This document shows positions 32,704 to 40,532 of a stretch of 64,000 nucleotides of DNA, in pieces. Position 1 is the first letter of the stretch. Each line of letters starts with the position of its first letter. The notes beneath the pieces were generated by a model that was not told the DNA's origin, ran no database searches, and saw only the letters and a list, made by a program, of their open reading frames with translations. The stretch is from contig NZ_BBOX01000107.1 in assembly GCF_001553455.1 (NCBI RefSeq), forward strand, positions 25,692-89,691, read 5' to 3'. The stretch is from Streptomyces hygroscopicus subsp. hygroscopicus (GTDB taxonomy: Bacteria > Actinomycetota > Actinomycetes > Streptomycetales > Streptomycetaceae). The position numbers and the translations under genes were made by a program.

Positions 32704-33724
32704 CGGACACCTCCATCGGGTGGTGGGGCGCGGCGAGGGCGGGGAAACGCGTGACCATCAGGTGCCGGTACAGCGGGGACAGCCGGTCCACCAGCCCGTC
32801 GTCCGGCCCGGGGTCGTCCGGCCCGGGTCCGTGCCGGACCCGTCGGTAGAGCTCGAAGAGCGCCACGACCTGGGACCAGTACCCGGGCAGGCCGAGCGCG
32901 TCCAGCCGGTCCGGGTCCAGGCGGAGGGCGTCGGTGCGCAGCTGTTCCTCGATCCGGAGCACGTCCGTGAGGTACGGGCGGTTGTCCCCCTCGGGCAGCG
33001 GGTCCATGGCGTCCGCCGGCAGTCCGGCGGGCAGTGGCGCGTCCACCAGCCGGCGGGCCGCCGGCAGATCCGGCTGGTACAGGTGGAGCGAGCCGGCCAC
33101 GTGGGTGTAGCCGCCGAGTTCCGCCCCGAGCTGGCGGGCCATCATCTCCTGGAGGAAGGTGAAGGAGAACACGTCGCTGACCATGCCGCGGTAGACGTCG
33201 TTGGCCCGCATGTAGCCGACCATGTGCAGACGGCCCTCGCGCAGCAGGAACTGCAGGCACAGGGTGCAGGCGACGTCCGGGTTGTCCGTCACGTGCAGCT
33301 CCTCCGGGCGGAGGATCTGGATGACGGCCCGCTTGCTGTCCGGGTCCTGGCGGAGGGTGTCGACGACGGTGGCCCACTGGTCGAGGCTCCGCGCGCCGTA
33401 CCGGAAGATCCGCGGCCCGTAGGCGGTGCCGGTCAGACACCGGCCGTCGGCGGAGTAACGGGCGACGCTGGGCGCGTAGTACGCCAGGTAGTCGAGGTCG
33501 TCGCGGCCGGCCAGGTACCACAGCGCCTCGGCGAAGTTGAACACGACGTTCGTGCGGCGGGCCGGGTGGGTGATCAGGCGGCGTCGCGGGTCGTCGAGGA
33601 GGAAGGACACGCCCAGCCGCTCCTGGCTGGCGAAGCCCCGTGGCGCGTTGTGGAACTGGGGATCGTGCAGCAGGTCGGCCACGTGGTGCAGGTAAGCGGC
33701 CTGGAAGCCGGGGAAGGTGGTCAC
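32690..33724 (-). CDS. Thymidylate-synthase-like CMP/dCMP hydroxymethylase
   Basis: 344-residue thymidylate synthase homologue. The catalytic Cys lies in DVACTLCLQFLLREG (Cys153), with YGPRIFRYG and SKRAVIQILRP phosphate-binding regions. At the position of the base-reading Asn in thymidylate synthase (PFNIASY) it has Asp184 (MVSDVFSF). Asp at this position favours cytosine nucleotides in phage dCMP hydroxymethylase and MilA. It probably hydroxymethylates CMP with methylene-tetrahydrofolate. The GTG start overlaps the upstream stop (4 bp). A second true thymidylate synthase is unlikely given the residue and context. Confidence 0.82.
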   Translation of the reverse strand: MTTFPGFQAAYLHHVADLLHDPQFHNAPRGFASQERLGVSFLLDDPRRRLITHPARRTNVVFNFAEALWYLAGRDDLDYLAYYAPSVARYSADGRCLTGTAYGPRIFRYGARSLDQWATVVDTLRQDPDSKRAVIQILRPEELHVTDNPDVACTLCLQFLLREGRLHMVGYMRANDVYRGMVSDVFSFTFLQEMMARQLGAELGGYTHVAGSLHLYQPDLPAARRLVDAPLPAGLPADAMDPLPEGDNRPYLTDVLRIEEQLRTDALRLDPDRLDALGLPGYWSQVVALFELYRRVRHGPGPDDPGPDDGLVDRLSPLYRHLMVTRFPALAAPHHPMEVSDAAR

Positions 33725-34551
33725 AGCAGGTCCTCCGGGAAGGAGGCGAACATGTCCTTGTGCCGGCCCTTGGCCACCTGGGCGCAGGCGCAGTCCTCCG
33801 GTCCGTCCGCGCCCCGGGTGGCGAGACCGGCCTCGATGATCTCTTCGAACTGCCGCCGGCCGTCGGCGATGGCCTGGCGGGAGCGCGCCCGGAAGACCTC
33901 CGGGTCGGTCTCGGTCTCGTTCTTCATGTCGTGGTACGAGTCGATGGCCACGGCGATGGCGGCGTAGTGCCGGTGGCGCTGGCGCGCGAGGGTGAACTCC
34001 GGGTCCATGGTCTGACCGACCAGGCGGGCGCCGAGCCGCTCCATCAGCTCCAGTTCGGCCAGCGTCTCGATCCTGGCGAACCCGTAGAAGCTGAAGTACA
34101 CCCCGCTCTGGTGGACCCGGATGCCGGCTTCGTCGGCACCGCGGATCAGCAGCCGCCGCAGGACCGGGCAGAACGACGGGATGACGTGGGCGTTGGAGAA
34201 CCGGCCGGACAGCGGCGGCAGGCTGGCCCGCGGCCCGGCCAGGCTCACCAGGTCATGGGGGATGATCAGATCGCCGCCGCGGACCTCCTTGTCCACGCCG
34301 CCGACCACGAACGTGCCGATGATGTGGTCGACCCCGAGCGCGTCGAACGCGCTCTGGTTGGCCTCGTAGGGGATCTCCCAGCTCGGCGTGCGCTGCCCGG
34401 GGAACCGGCCGTACAGAAAGTGCGTCTCGGTGCCGTGCACATCACCGCTGAAGATCCGGTCCACCGGCCCGTACGGTGTGACCAGCCGGGTGCGCTGGAT
34501 GCCCTCGCCGCGGATGAGCCGCTCGGCGCGCAGTACCACTCCCAGTTTCAT
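33721..34551 (-). CDS. Nucleoside phosphorylase-like protein (PNP/MTAP superfamily)
   Basis: 276 residues. DHIIGTFVVGGVDKEVRGGDLIIPHDLV matches the core of purine nucleoside/MTA phosphorylases, and GVYFSFYGFARIETLAELEL fits the base-binding region. Such enzymes split or form the N-glycosidic bond using phosphate. In this cluster it might act on a modified nucleoside or clear methylthioadenosine or 5'-deoxyadenosine from the radical SAM steps. The ATG overlaps the upstream stop by 4 bases. Confidence 0.7.
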   Translation of the reverse strand: MKLGVVLRAERLIRGEGIQRTRLVTPYGPVDRIFSGDVHGTETHFLYGRFPGQRTPSWEIPYEANQSAFDALGVDHIIGTFVVGGVDKEVRGGDLIIPHDLVSLAGPRASLPPLSGRFSNAHVIPSFCPVLRRLLIRGADEAGIRVHQSGVYFSFYGFARIETLAELELMERLGARLVGQTMDPEFTLARQRHRHYAAIAVAIDSYHDMKNETETDPEVFRARSRQAIADGRRQFEEIIEAGLATRGADGPEDCACAQVAKGRHKDMFASFPEDLL

Positions 34552-35537
34552 ATCGCCGTCCCCGCAAGGCCCACGCGCTCGCGTACAAAGGTCAGGAAGT
34601 CGTCCACCCATCCGCTCACCGGATGGCTGAAGCGGTGGAACCGCAACGAGCCCACCAGGGAGGACAGGACGCGGTCGGTGAGGGCCGGGGTCGGCGCGCC
34701 GAGCGCCTCCACCAGCCCCAGGCGACGCCGGTCGGCGGTGGTCTCCAGATAGCGGCGCAGTACGTCGGCCGCCTCCCGGCCGGACAGCTCCTCGTGGCGG
34801 ATCGGCTCGTCGGGCCGGCACACCAGCTCCACGACCGCGTGCGCCGGGGCGGTGGCCCGCACCGCCCCGCCGAGCGCGGTCAGCCCGCCCGGGAACAGGA
34901 AGGCCTTGCTCGGGCGCTTGGCGGGGTGCGGCTGGGCGGCGGCGAGCAGCTCGGCCGGGCGCAGCAGCGGGCGGTGCTCGCCGAGCGAGGAGGTGCGCAC
35001 GCCCATCGACCGCGGCCCGCCCACCATCTGCCAGTCGACGCCGGTCTCCTGGAGCAGCACGTCGTCGTTGGAGACCAGGGCGGCGGATCCGGAGCGGACC
35101 AGCGACATGGCGGCGGTGGTCTTGCCCGCCCACTTGTCACCGACGAGCATCAGCCCCACTCCCCTCGCGTCCACACCCGCGCCGTGCAGGGGCACCGCCC
35201 CCGCCGCGATGGCCAGTGTGCGCACGATGGTGCGGGTGTACCGCAGGCCGAAGACCGGCAGCCACCGCGGCGCGGGGCAGGTCACCGTGAGGGTGCGGGC
35301 AGCCGCGTCGAACTCGACCCGGTGGTCGGGCTCCGAGTCGTCGGCCGGCTCACGCCCGGCGTGGTCACCGGCCAGCACCAGGGTCAACCGCCAGACCTGG
35401 CCCTCTGGTTCGGCCACCGGCTGGTAGAAGGGAGCCGTCACCTGCCGCAGCCTCGCGATGGCGTCGGCCTCGCCGCTTACGGCGAAGGTGATGCCGACGT
35501 GCGGGACGGCAAGCAGGTCGTACGGTGGTGCAGTCAT
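34548..35537 (-). CDS. HPr-kinase-like P-loop protein
   Basis: 329 residues. The N-terminal half is a variable beta-rich domain. The C-terminal half resembles the HPr kinase/phosphorylase P-loop domain: PLHGAGVDARGVGLMLVGDK followed by WAGKTT (Walker A variant GDKWAGKTT), then LVSNDDVLLQ. HPr itself is not implied; such proteins also occur in natural-product clusters as small-molecule kinases. The ATG overlaps the upstream stop (ATGA). The reaction cannot be inferred. Confidence 0.6.
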   Translation of the reverse strand: MTAPPYDLLAVPHVGITFAVSGEADAIARLRQVTAPFYQPVAEPEGQVWRLTLVLAGDHAGREPADDSEPDHRVEFDAAARTLTVTCPAPRWLPVFGLRYTRTIVRTLAIAAGAVPLHGAGVDARGVGLMLVGDKWAGKTTAAMSLVRSGSAALVSNDDVLLQETGVDWQMVGGPRSMGVRTSSLGEHRPLLRPAELLAAAQPHPAKRPSKAFLFPGGLTALGGAVRATAPAHAVVELVCRPDEPIRHEELSGREAADVLRRYLETTADRRRLGLVEALGAPTPALTDRVLSSLVGSLRFHRFSHPVSGWVDDFLTFVRERVGLAGTAI

Positions 35538-36526
35538 GTCAGTGCCTCGAGAATCTTTCGTCCCTCTGCCTCGAACCGCGTGTCGTGTGTCCGGTGTGCA
35601 GTGGTGAGGGTGGTAACCGCGCAGGCCAGCCGCGCGTAGTCGAGTTGGATACGGTCTGGGGGGCCGGGGTCGTGTGCCCGGGCCCTCCGGTAGGCGGCGG
35701 TGAAGATGCCGTGGCCCCCGGGTATGGCGGCCAGTTCCCGGTCCCAGATCCGTTGCAGGTCGTGCTCGGCCGGTCCGTATCCGGCGCGTTCGAAGTCGAA
35801 CACCACCGGACGGCCGGCGTGGTTCCGGGCGGTGTTGCGCAGGGAGAAGTCGCCGTGCAGCAACACGGTCGGGTACCGGCCGGCCGCCTGGTCCGCATCG
35901 CGTACCAGGGCGGTGGCCTCCGGCCCGGTCAGTCTGCCCCGCACCTCGGCGAACAGGTCGGGGGCCTGCCGGGCCAGCGCTTCGATCAGCTTCCCGAACG
36001 GCTCCTCCCCCACCTCGGTGACAGGCAGGGCGGTGGTCCCTTGCCCGCCTCCGGTCGGCCGGGGCGCCGGGCCGTCGGCGCCCGGCCCCGGCGGATCGGT
36101 GTCGTGGACGGCCGCCAGCAGCCGGCCGGCCTCGGCGGCGGACTCCGGCCGCGCGGGCAGCGGCGTGAGCGACTGCCAGCGGAATACCGCGTACTCCCCG
36201 AGGCCGTCGGCATGGCCGCCGGCCAGCAGACGGGGAGCGAGGCCGGGGGCGAGGGAACCGGCGACCAGCCGGTCGGCCGCGGCCCGCTCCGGACGGGCAT
36301 AGAGCTTGACGAACACCTCCTCACCTCGCAGCCCGCCGCGGAACCAGGCGTTGCTCGAGCGTTCCTTGAACGAACGGGCCGGCACCTGGCGCAGCCCCGT
36401 GGCGCCGCAGGCGGCGGACAGCCGGTCGGCGACGTGCCCGGGCAGGCCGCCGACCAGGCTCCCGTCGAGCAGGCCGCCGCCCTGCGGCGTCACGACCGTC
36501 AACGGGGCTTGCCGATCCAGGTACAC
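35534..36526 (-). CDS. APH-like small-molecule kinase
   Basis: 330 residues of the aminoglycoside phosphotransferase/choline kinase family. The catalytic loop VLLHGDFSLRN and the metal-binding motif VFDFERAGYGPAEHDL are intact. It could phosphorylate a cluster intermediate or give self-resistance. The start is uncertain: GTG at 36524-36526 overlaps the upstream gene by 28 bases, while TTG at 36500-36502 would give the TTGA 4-base overlap used elsewhere in this operon. Confidence 0.7.
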   Translation of the reverse strand: MYLDRQAPLTVVTPQGGGLLDGSLVGGLPGHVADRLSAACGATGLRQVPARSFKERSSNAWFRGGLRGEEVFVKLYARPERAAADRLVAGSLAPGLAPRLLAGGHADGLGEYAVFRWQSLTPLPARPESAAEAGRLLAAVHDTDPPGPGADGPAPRPTGGGQGTTALPVTEVGEEPFGKLIEALARQAPDLFAEVRGRLTGPEATALVRDADQAAGRYPTVLLHGDFSLRNTARNHAGRPVVFDFERAGYGPAEHDLQRIWDRELAAIPGGHGIFTAAYRRARAHDPGPPDRIQLDYARLACAVTTLTTAHRTHDTRFEAEGRKILEALT

Positions 36527-37758
36527 AGGTAGTCCATGTGCACCAGGCGCTTGTCCGTGGGCACGGTGGGCTGCTGCGGGAAGGTCTGCTTGGGCGCGAT
36601 GTCGCGCGGGCAGTACGGGTCGCGCACGAACAGCGACCGCTGGCCCGTCTCATGCGCGTGGTGCAGGTAGGACCGGCCGGCGCAGCCGCCGCGGCACTGC
36701 TGGAGCATGCCGCACCCCTCGCAGCCCTCCAGCAGGTCGGGGTTGGCGTTACGCCGCCGGAAGGACCGGAACTGCGGTGACCTGATGATGTCGTACAGGT
36801 CATCCGTGCGCAGGTCGCCGACCTTGTAGTCGTGCAGGTACACGCACGGGGAGACCGGTATTCGGCCGTCCGGGGTGATGGAGTGGATGCGGAACGAGGT
36901 CCGGCCGCACGGGCACCCCTTGGCCTTCTGGTAGTCGGTGACGGCGGCGATCGGCGGCTCTCCCAGGTCGACCGGGGAGCAGTGCTCCATCAGGAAGGCG
37001 AACCCCTCGTAGTACTGCTCGGCCGTCAGCAGCGAGTCCATGTGGGCCGGCTCAACGGGCTTGATGGGGTTGATCCGGATGTGCGCGTCGTACTCGATGG
37101 CGAGCTCCACCAGCCGCTCCAGGTGACGGCGGGTGAAGTTCCAGTTCATGCCGCACATGATGATCGAGTGGTCGAGCCCGTACTCCTTGGCCAGCTCCAG
37201 GGTGCGGATGGCCTGCTTGTAGATCTTCGCGCCGCGGTTGGCGTTGTGCTCGTCCTCGAAGGGCGAGTCCAGGCTGATGTCCAGGTCGTTCAGGCGCCGC
37301 CACTGCGCGTTGTGGTCGCGCTCCAGGTGCAGCCCGGTGATGCCCGAGGTGGTGAGGCCGACGATGATGCCCGCGTCGACCAGGCCGTCGATGATCTGCG
37401 GCAGCAGGGTGTTGCGGGGGTTCGGCCCGTTGGTGAACAGCGGCTCGTTGCCGCCGAGGTTGACCGTCTCCACGCCGTTCAGGGCCAGTTGCCCGACGAT
37501 GCGGTCGATCATCTCCAGGGAGAAGTCCATGCCCTTCTCCCGGGCGGACATGGAGTAGCAGTGGGTGCACCGGTACGGACAGTCGTTACCCAGCGTCCAG
37601 CCGATGTTCTTGATGTCGATCGCGCACTCGTCGGCGTCCTCGTGCTCGATGGGCCCGACCGGGCGGTCGAAGTGTTCCTTGGGGTTGATCACGGACAGGG
37701 GGAGGGACTTGCGAGTCCAGGGGAAGTCTTCCTGCTGGTTGCTGTGCTCTTCGGTCAT
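36499..37758 (-). CDS. Radical SAM/SPASM protein
   Basis: 419 residues. The radical SAM cluster motif is CPYRCTHC (Cys60, Cys64, Cys67) after a 50-residue leader, followed by LNGVETVNLGGNEPLFTNG. The C-terminus has a SPASM/twitch-type auxiliary cluster site (CEGCGMLQQCRGGCAGRS, then YCPRD). Such enzymes often modify peptides, but some act on small molecules. No precursor-peptide gene is visible nearby, so a small-molecule role is favoured. The ATG at 37756-37758 has AAGGGA upstream; it starts 11 bases after the preceding gene. Confidence 0.85.
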   Translation of the reverse strand: MTEEHSNQQEDFPWTRKSLPLSVINPKEHFDRPVGPIEHEDADECAIDIKNIGWTLGNDCPYRCTHCYSMSAREKGMDFSLEMIDRIVGQLALNGVETVNLGGNEPLFTNGPNPRNTLLPQIIDGLVDAGIIVGLTTSGITGLHLERDHNAQWRRLNDLDISLDSPFEDEHNANRGAKIYKQAIRTLELAKEYGLDHSIIMCGMNWNFTRRHLERLVELAIEYDAHIRINPIKPVEPAHMDSLLTAEQYYEGFAFLMEHCSPVDLGEPPIAAVTDYQKAKGCPCGRTSFRIHSITPDGRIPVSPCVYLHDYKVGDLRTDDLYDIIRSPQFRSFRRRNANPDLLEGCEGCGMLQQCRGGCAGRSYLHHAHETGQRSLFVRDPYCPRDIAPKQTFPQQPTVPTDKRLVHMDYLCTWIGKPR

Positions 37759-37769
37759 GGCACATCCCT

Positions 37770-39374
37770 TCAGCAAACGAACGGGTTGGCATCCGCGTCG
37801 TACATCAGTCCGAGATCGTTGTAGGCGCTGATCACTTGGTCGTGGAGACGCTCGTACCAGTCGGCGGTACGTGCGAGTTCGGCACGCACCAGCTCCTGGA
37901 CAGCGCCGTCCAGAGCCGCTGTGGAGCACTGGCCGGCGGCCAGGTCCAGCAGCGAGCGGAAGAAGTCGAGGTCGACCCGGCGCAGCTCCTGCGCGAGCCG
38001 GTGCATCACGGCGAGTTCGTGGGCGTCCAGTGCCTTGGGGGCGGACAGTGGATCGATGGCCTTGTCGTAGATCAGCGAGTGCGCCCGGTGCCACTGCTTC
38101 AGCCCCTGGTACAGCGGCCGGACGCGTTCGTCCAGGAGCTCGTAGCGGGTGTTCCCCAGCATGTCCTGGGTGACCTGGAGGGTGCCGTTCTTGCCGAGCC
38201 GGCGGGTGAAGTTGGTCCCGGCCGCGGCGTACATCTCGGTGAAGATGCCCTTGGAGATGGTCCAGGAGTACTCCCGCATGCCGCGGTAGTTCTCCTCCAG
38301 TTCCTCCAGGGTGGTCCGGTCGTCGAACAGGATGTGCCCGGCCTGTACGTAGATGCCGTGGGCGCGGAAGATGTCCAGGGCGCGCCGGTTCTGCTGGACG
38401 TCCGCCCGCTTGGCCATGCGGCGCAGCGCCGACTGGGCGAAGTTCTCGATACCGCAGGAGAACGAGAAGAATCCGGCCCGTGCCAGCTCGGCGATCACCT
38501 CATCGGTCACCCGGTCGGCCCGTATCGAGCCGCGCAGCCGCGGTTGTATCCCCCGCCGGGCGATCTCATCGGCCAACTCGGTGGACCAGGCGAGGTCCCG
38601 CGGCGGTTCCAGCAGCGAGTCGTCGATCACCTTGAAGTGCGTGGCGCCGCGCCGCCACAGGGCCTCCAGCTCGTCGACCACGTCGGGGATGGACCGCTGA
38701 CGCCAGGTCGCACCGCCTCCCACCCGCTCGAAGGCGACGATGGAGCAGAAGGTGCAGGACGCCTGGCAGCCGCGGGCCGTCTGGACGTGCACCATGCTGC
38801 GCCGGGCGAGCGTGAGGTGCAGGGTGTCCCGGGAGGGGTGGGGCAGCTCGTCGAGGGCCAGTTTGGGCGCCGGGGCCGGACTGTGGCGCACCACGCCCTC
38901 GGCGGACCAGTGGCTGAGCCCCGGGATCTGGTCCAGCGGGGGCGTCCCGTCCCGTAAGTGCTCGGCGAGACGGAGAAGCGGCACCTCGCCCTCACCCCGG
39001 ACGACGGCGTTGAACCCCGCCTCCAGGAAGTCGTTGGTGTGGAAGGTGGGACCGTACCCGCCCGCCACGGTGAAGACGTCGGCACCCGCCTCGCCCAAGA
39101 GGCGCATCGTCTCCATTGCGCGTTCCATGTTGCTGCGATAGCAGGCGAATCCCACCATCCCGGGCCGGGCGTCCAATATGCGCTGTGCCAGTTGCGGAAC
39201 GTCAAGACCTTCGAGCCAACCGTCGACGACCACGACGGTATGGCCCGCCTCTCGCAGGAATGCCGCCAGATAGCCGAGCCCGAGATTCTCCTCAGCCGTC
39301 CGGTGGGTGACGGGTGAGGGCGTGGCCAGGACCACGACGGGCCCTTTCCGATGCCCCGATTTCGCGTCTGTCAC
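37770..39374 (-). CDS. B12-binding-type radical SAM protein
   Basis: 534 residues. An N-terminal B12-binding-like Rossmann domain (about 15-145) is followed by an Elp3-like radical SAM domain with CQASCTFC (Cys203, Cys207, Cys210) and GGG, GIEN regions. No DXHXXG motif is evident, so cobalamin binding is unsure. Enzymes of this class perform methylations or other carbon-centred rearrangements. Codon 140 is TTA (38955-38957 on the plus strand as taa). The GTG at 39372-39374 lacks a ribosome site, but a promoter 8 bases upstream suggests a leaderless transcript starting at this codon. It is the first gene of the operon. Confidence 0.82.
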   Translation of the reverse strand: MTDAKSGHRKGPVVVLATPSPVTHRTAEENLGLGYLAAFLREAGHTVVVVDGWLEGLDVPQLAQRILDARPGMVGFACYRSNMERAMETMRLLGEAGADVFTVAGGYGPTFHTNDFLEAGFNAVVRGEGEVPLLRLAEHLRDGTPPLDQIPGLSHWSAEGVVRHSPAPAPKLALDELPHPSRDTLHLTLARRSMVHVQTARGCQASCTFCSIVAFERVGGGATWRQRSIPDVVDELEALWRRGATHFKVIDDSLLEPPRDLAWSTELADEIARRGIQPRLRGSIRADRVTDEVIAELARAGFFSFSCGIENFAQSALRRMAKRADVQQNRRALDIFRAHGIYVQAGHILFDDRTTLEELEENYRGMREYSWTISKGIFTEMYAAAGTNFTRRLGKNGTLQVTQDMLGNTRYELLDERVRPLYQGLKQWHRAHSLIYDKAIDPLSAPKALDAHELAVMHRLAQELRRVDLDFFRSLLDLAAGQCSTAALDGAVQELVRAELARTADWYERLHDQVISAYNDLGLMYDADANPFVC

Positions 39375-39382
39375 AAGATCCA

Positions 39383-39412
39383 ACGCTACCCATACCCGAA
39401 TATTTGCGTCAA
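39383..39412 (-). promoter_or_regulatory. Sigma-70-type promoter for the leftward pyrimidine operon
   Basis: On the minus strand, TTGACG (39407-39412) and TAGCGT (39383-39388) are spaced by 18 bases. Eight bases separate the -10 from the GTG start, which places the transcription start at or beside the GTG, so the mRNA is probably leaderless. Confidence 0.5.
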
Positions 39413-39590
39413 GGATCCCTAGGGAAATACCTACGATCTTAGAAATTTTTAGCCGCTGAGCAGCCCGTCGGCTGGTAAACCTGGCAGGCCATCTACCATT
39501 TGGGGACCGCCACTGGTATGGGGCGGGGCCGCTCCGCTTCCACCCGGAAACGCACACGGCGGTCCCAACGCACGGTTACTCTTCGAGGGT

Positions 39591-39627
39591 GACGCCGCTT
39601 AGCGATCCCGACGCCGCTTAGCGATCC
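39591..39627. promoter_or_regulatory. Two 18-bp direct repeats upstream of the IclR gene
   Basis: gacgccgcttagcgatcc occurs at 39591-39608 and 39610-39627 (19-base period). Each copy contains CGCT-T-AGCG, a near-perfect palindrome. They lie 23-59 bases upstream of the IclR start, between the divergent genes. Binding of the IclR regulator is inferred. Confidence 0.55.
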
Positions 39628-39649
39628 TTTAGATTCGGAGAAATTTGCC

Positions 39650-40381
39650 GTGTCTGCTCAAAAACCCTCTCGCTCGATGCTGGCGCGCGGCCTCTGCATT
39701 CTGCACTGCTTCCGGCCGGGCGAATCGGAACTCCCTCTCTCCGAGTTAGCGCGTCGAGCGGATATGCCAAAGGCAACCGCTCACCGAATCGTCACGGAAC
39801 TCGTCAGAGAAGGAGTGCTGGAGCGCGGGGAGAAGGGACTCAGGCTCGGCGTCGCCCTTTTCATGCTGGGCGCCCGGGTACCCCGGCAGCTCAGGTTGCG
39901 CGATCTGGCCTCCCCCTATGCGGAACAGCTGCACCACCGTACGCGGGGAAGTGCTTTCGTCTTCATCTGCGACGCCTTCGGCTCCGACGCGGCACTGGTG
40001 GACACGGTGCGCCGCGTATACGGCGCCGACGACACCCGGCTCGGCGCCGAGGAGACGTGGGCCTCGGCCGAGGCGGCGAAGAACGTGCTCCGTGCGCTCG
40101 GCGCGGGCACGGTCCGCCACCGCCGGGGGCCGCGGACGGCGGAGGGTGAGACGGCCCGGGCGCGGCGCCAGGGGTTCGTGGCCGTCCGCGGCGCGCACAC
40201 CGTCGGTATCGCGGCGCCCGTTCTGACGGTGTCGAACAGGGCGGTCGGAGCGCTGGCCGTCGCCGCTCCGCAGGACCGGATACAGGTGGTCACGGCCGCC
40301 TCGCATCTGCGGGCCGCGTGCGCCGCCATCTCCCAGGCGCTTCGGCGCGTTCCCGAGCTGGTCGGCCAGCCGGCGGTGTGA
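39650..40381 (+). CDS. IclR-family regulator, TTA-containing
   Basis: 243 residues: N-terminal winged helix (about 10-70: SMLARGLCILHCF, LSELARRADMPKATAHRIV) and C-terminal IclR effector domain. It is divergent from the leftward operon and probably its regulator. Codon 33 is TTA (39746-39748), so translation should depend on the bldA leucyl-tRNA that appears late in Streptomyces development. The GTG start has GGAG 9 bases upstream. Direct repeats precede it. Confidence 0.85.
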   Translation: MSAQKPSRSMLARGLCILHCFRPGESELPLSELARRADMPKATAHRIVTELVREGVLERGEKGLRLGVALFMLGARVPRQLRLRDLASPYAEQLHHRTRGSAFVFICDAFGSDAALVDTVRRVYGADDTRLGAEETWASAEAAKNVLRALGAGTVRHRRGPRTAEGETARARRQGFVAVRGAHTVGIAAPVLTVSNRAVGALAVAAPQDRIQVVTAASHLRAACAAISQALRRVPELVGQPAV

Positions 40382-40532
40382 TCCTGCCTCCCTCGCTCCC
40401 CCGGGCCCGCAGCGCGGGTGCCGCCCGTCGCGCGGTGAGCCGGGGCCGCCTTCCGCGCCGGATTCCGTTCCGTTCACGGCGGCGGCGCCGGCGTCATCGG
40501 CCGGGCGGCCGTCCCGGTGGCGCGGCGCCATG

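Noticed and set aside
28000..40500. RiPP cluster suggested by the SPASM radical SAM and HPr-kinase-like proteins
   Set aside because: No precursor-like short gene or RiPP recognition element is visible, and the nucleotide enzymes favour a pyrimidine product.
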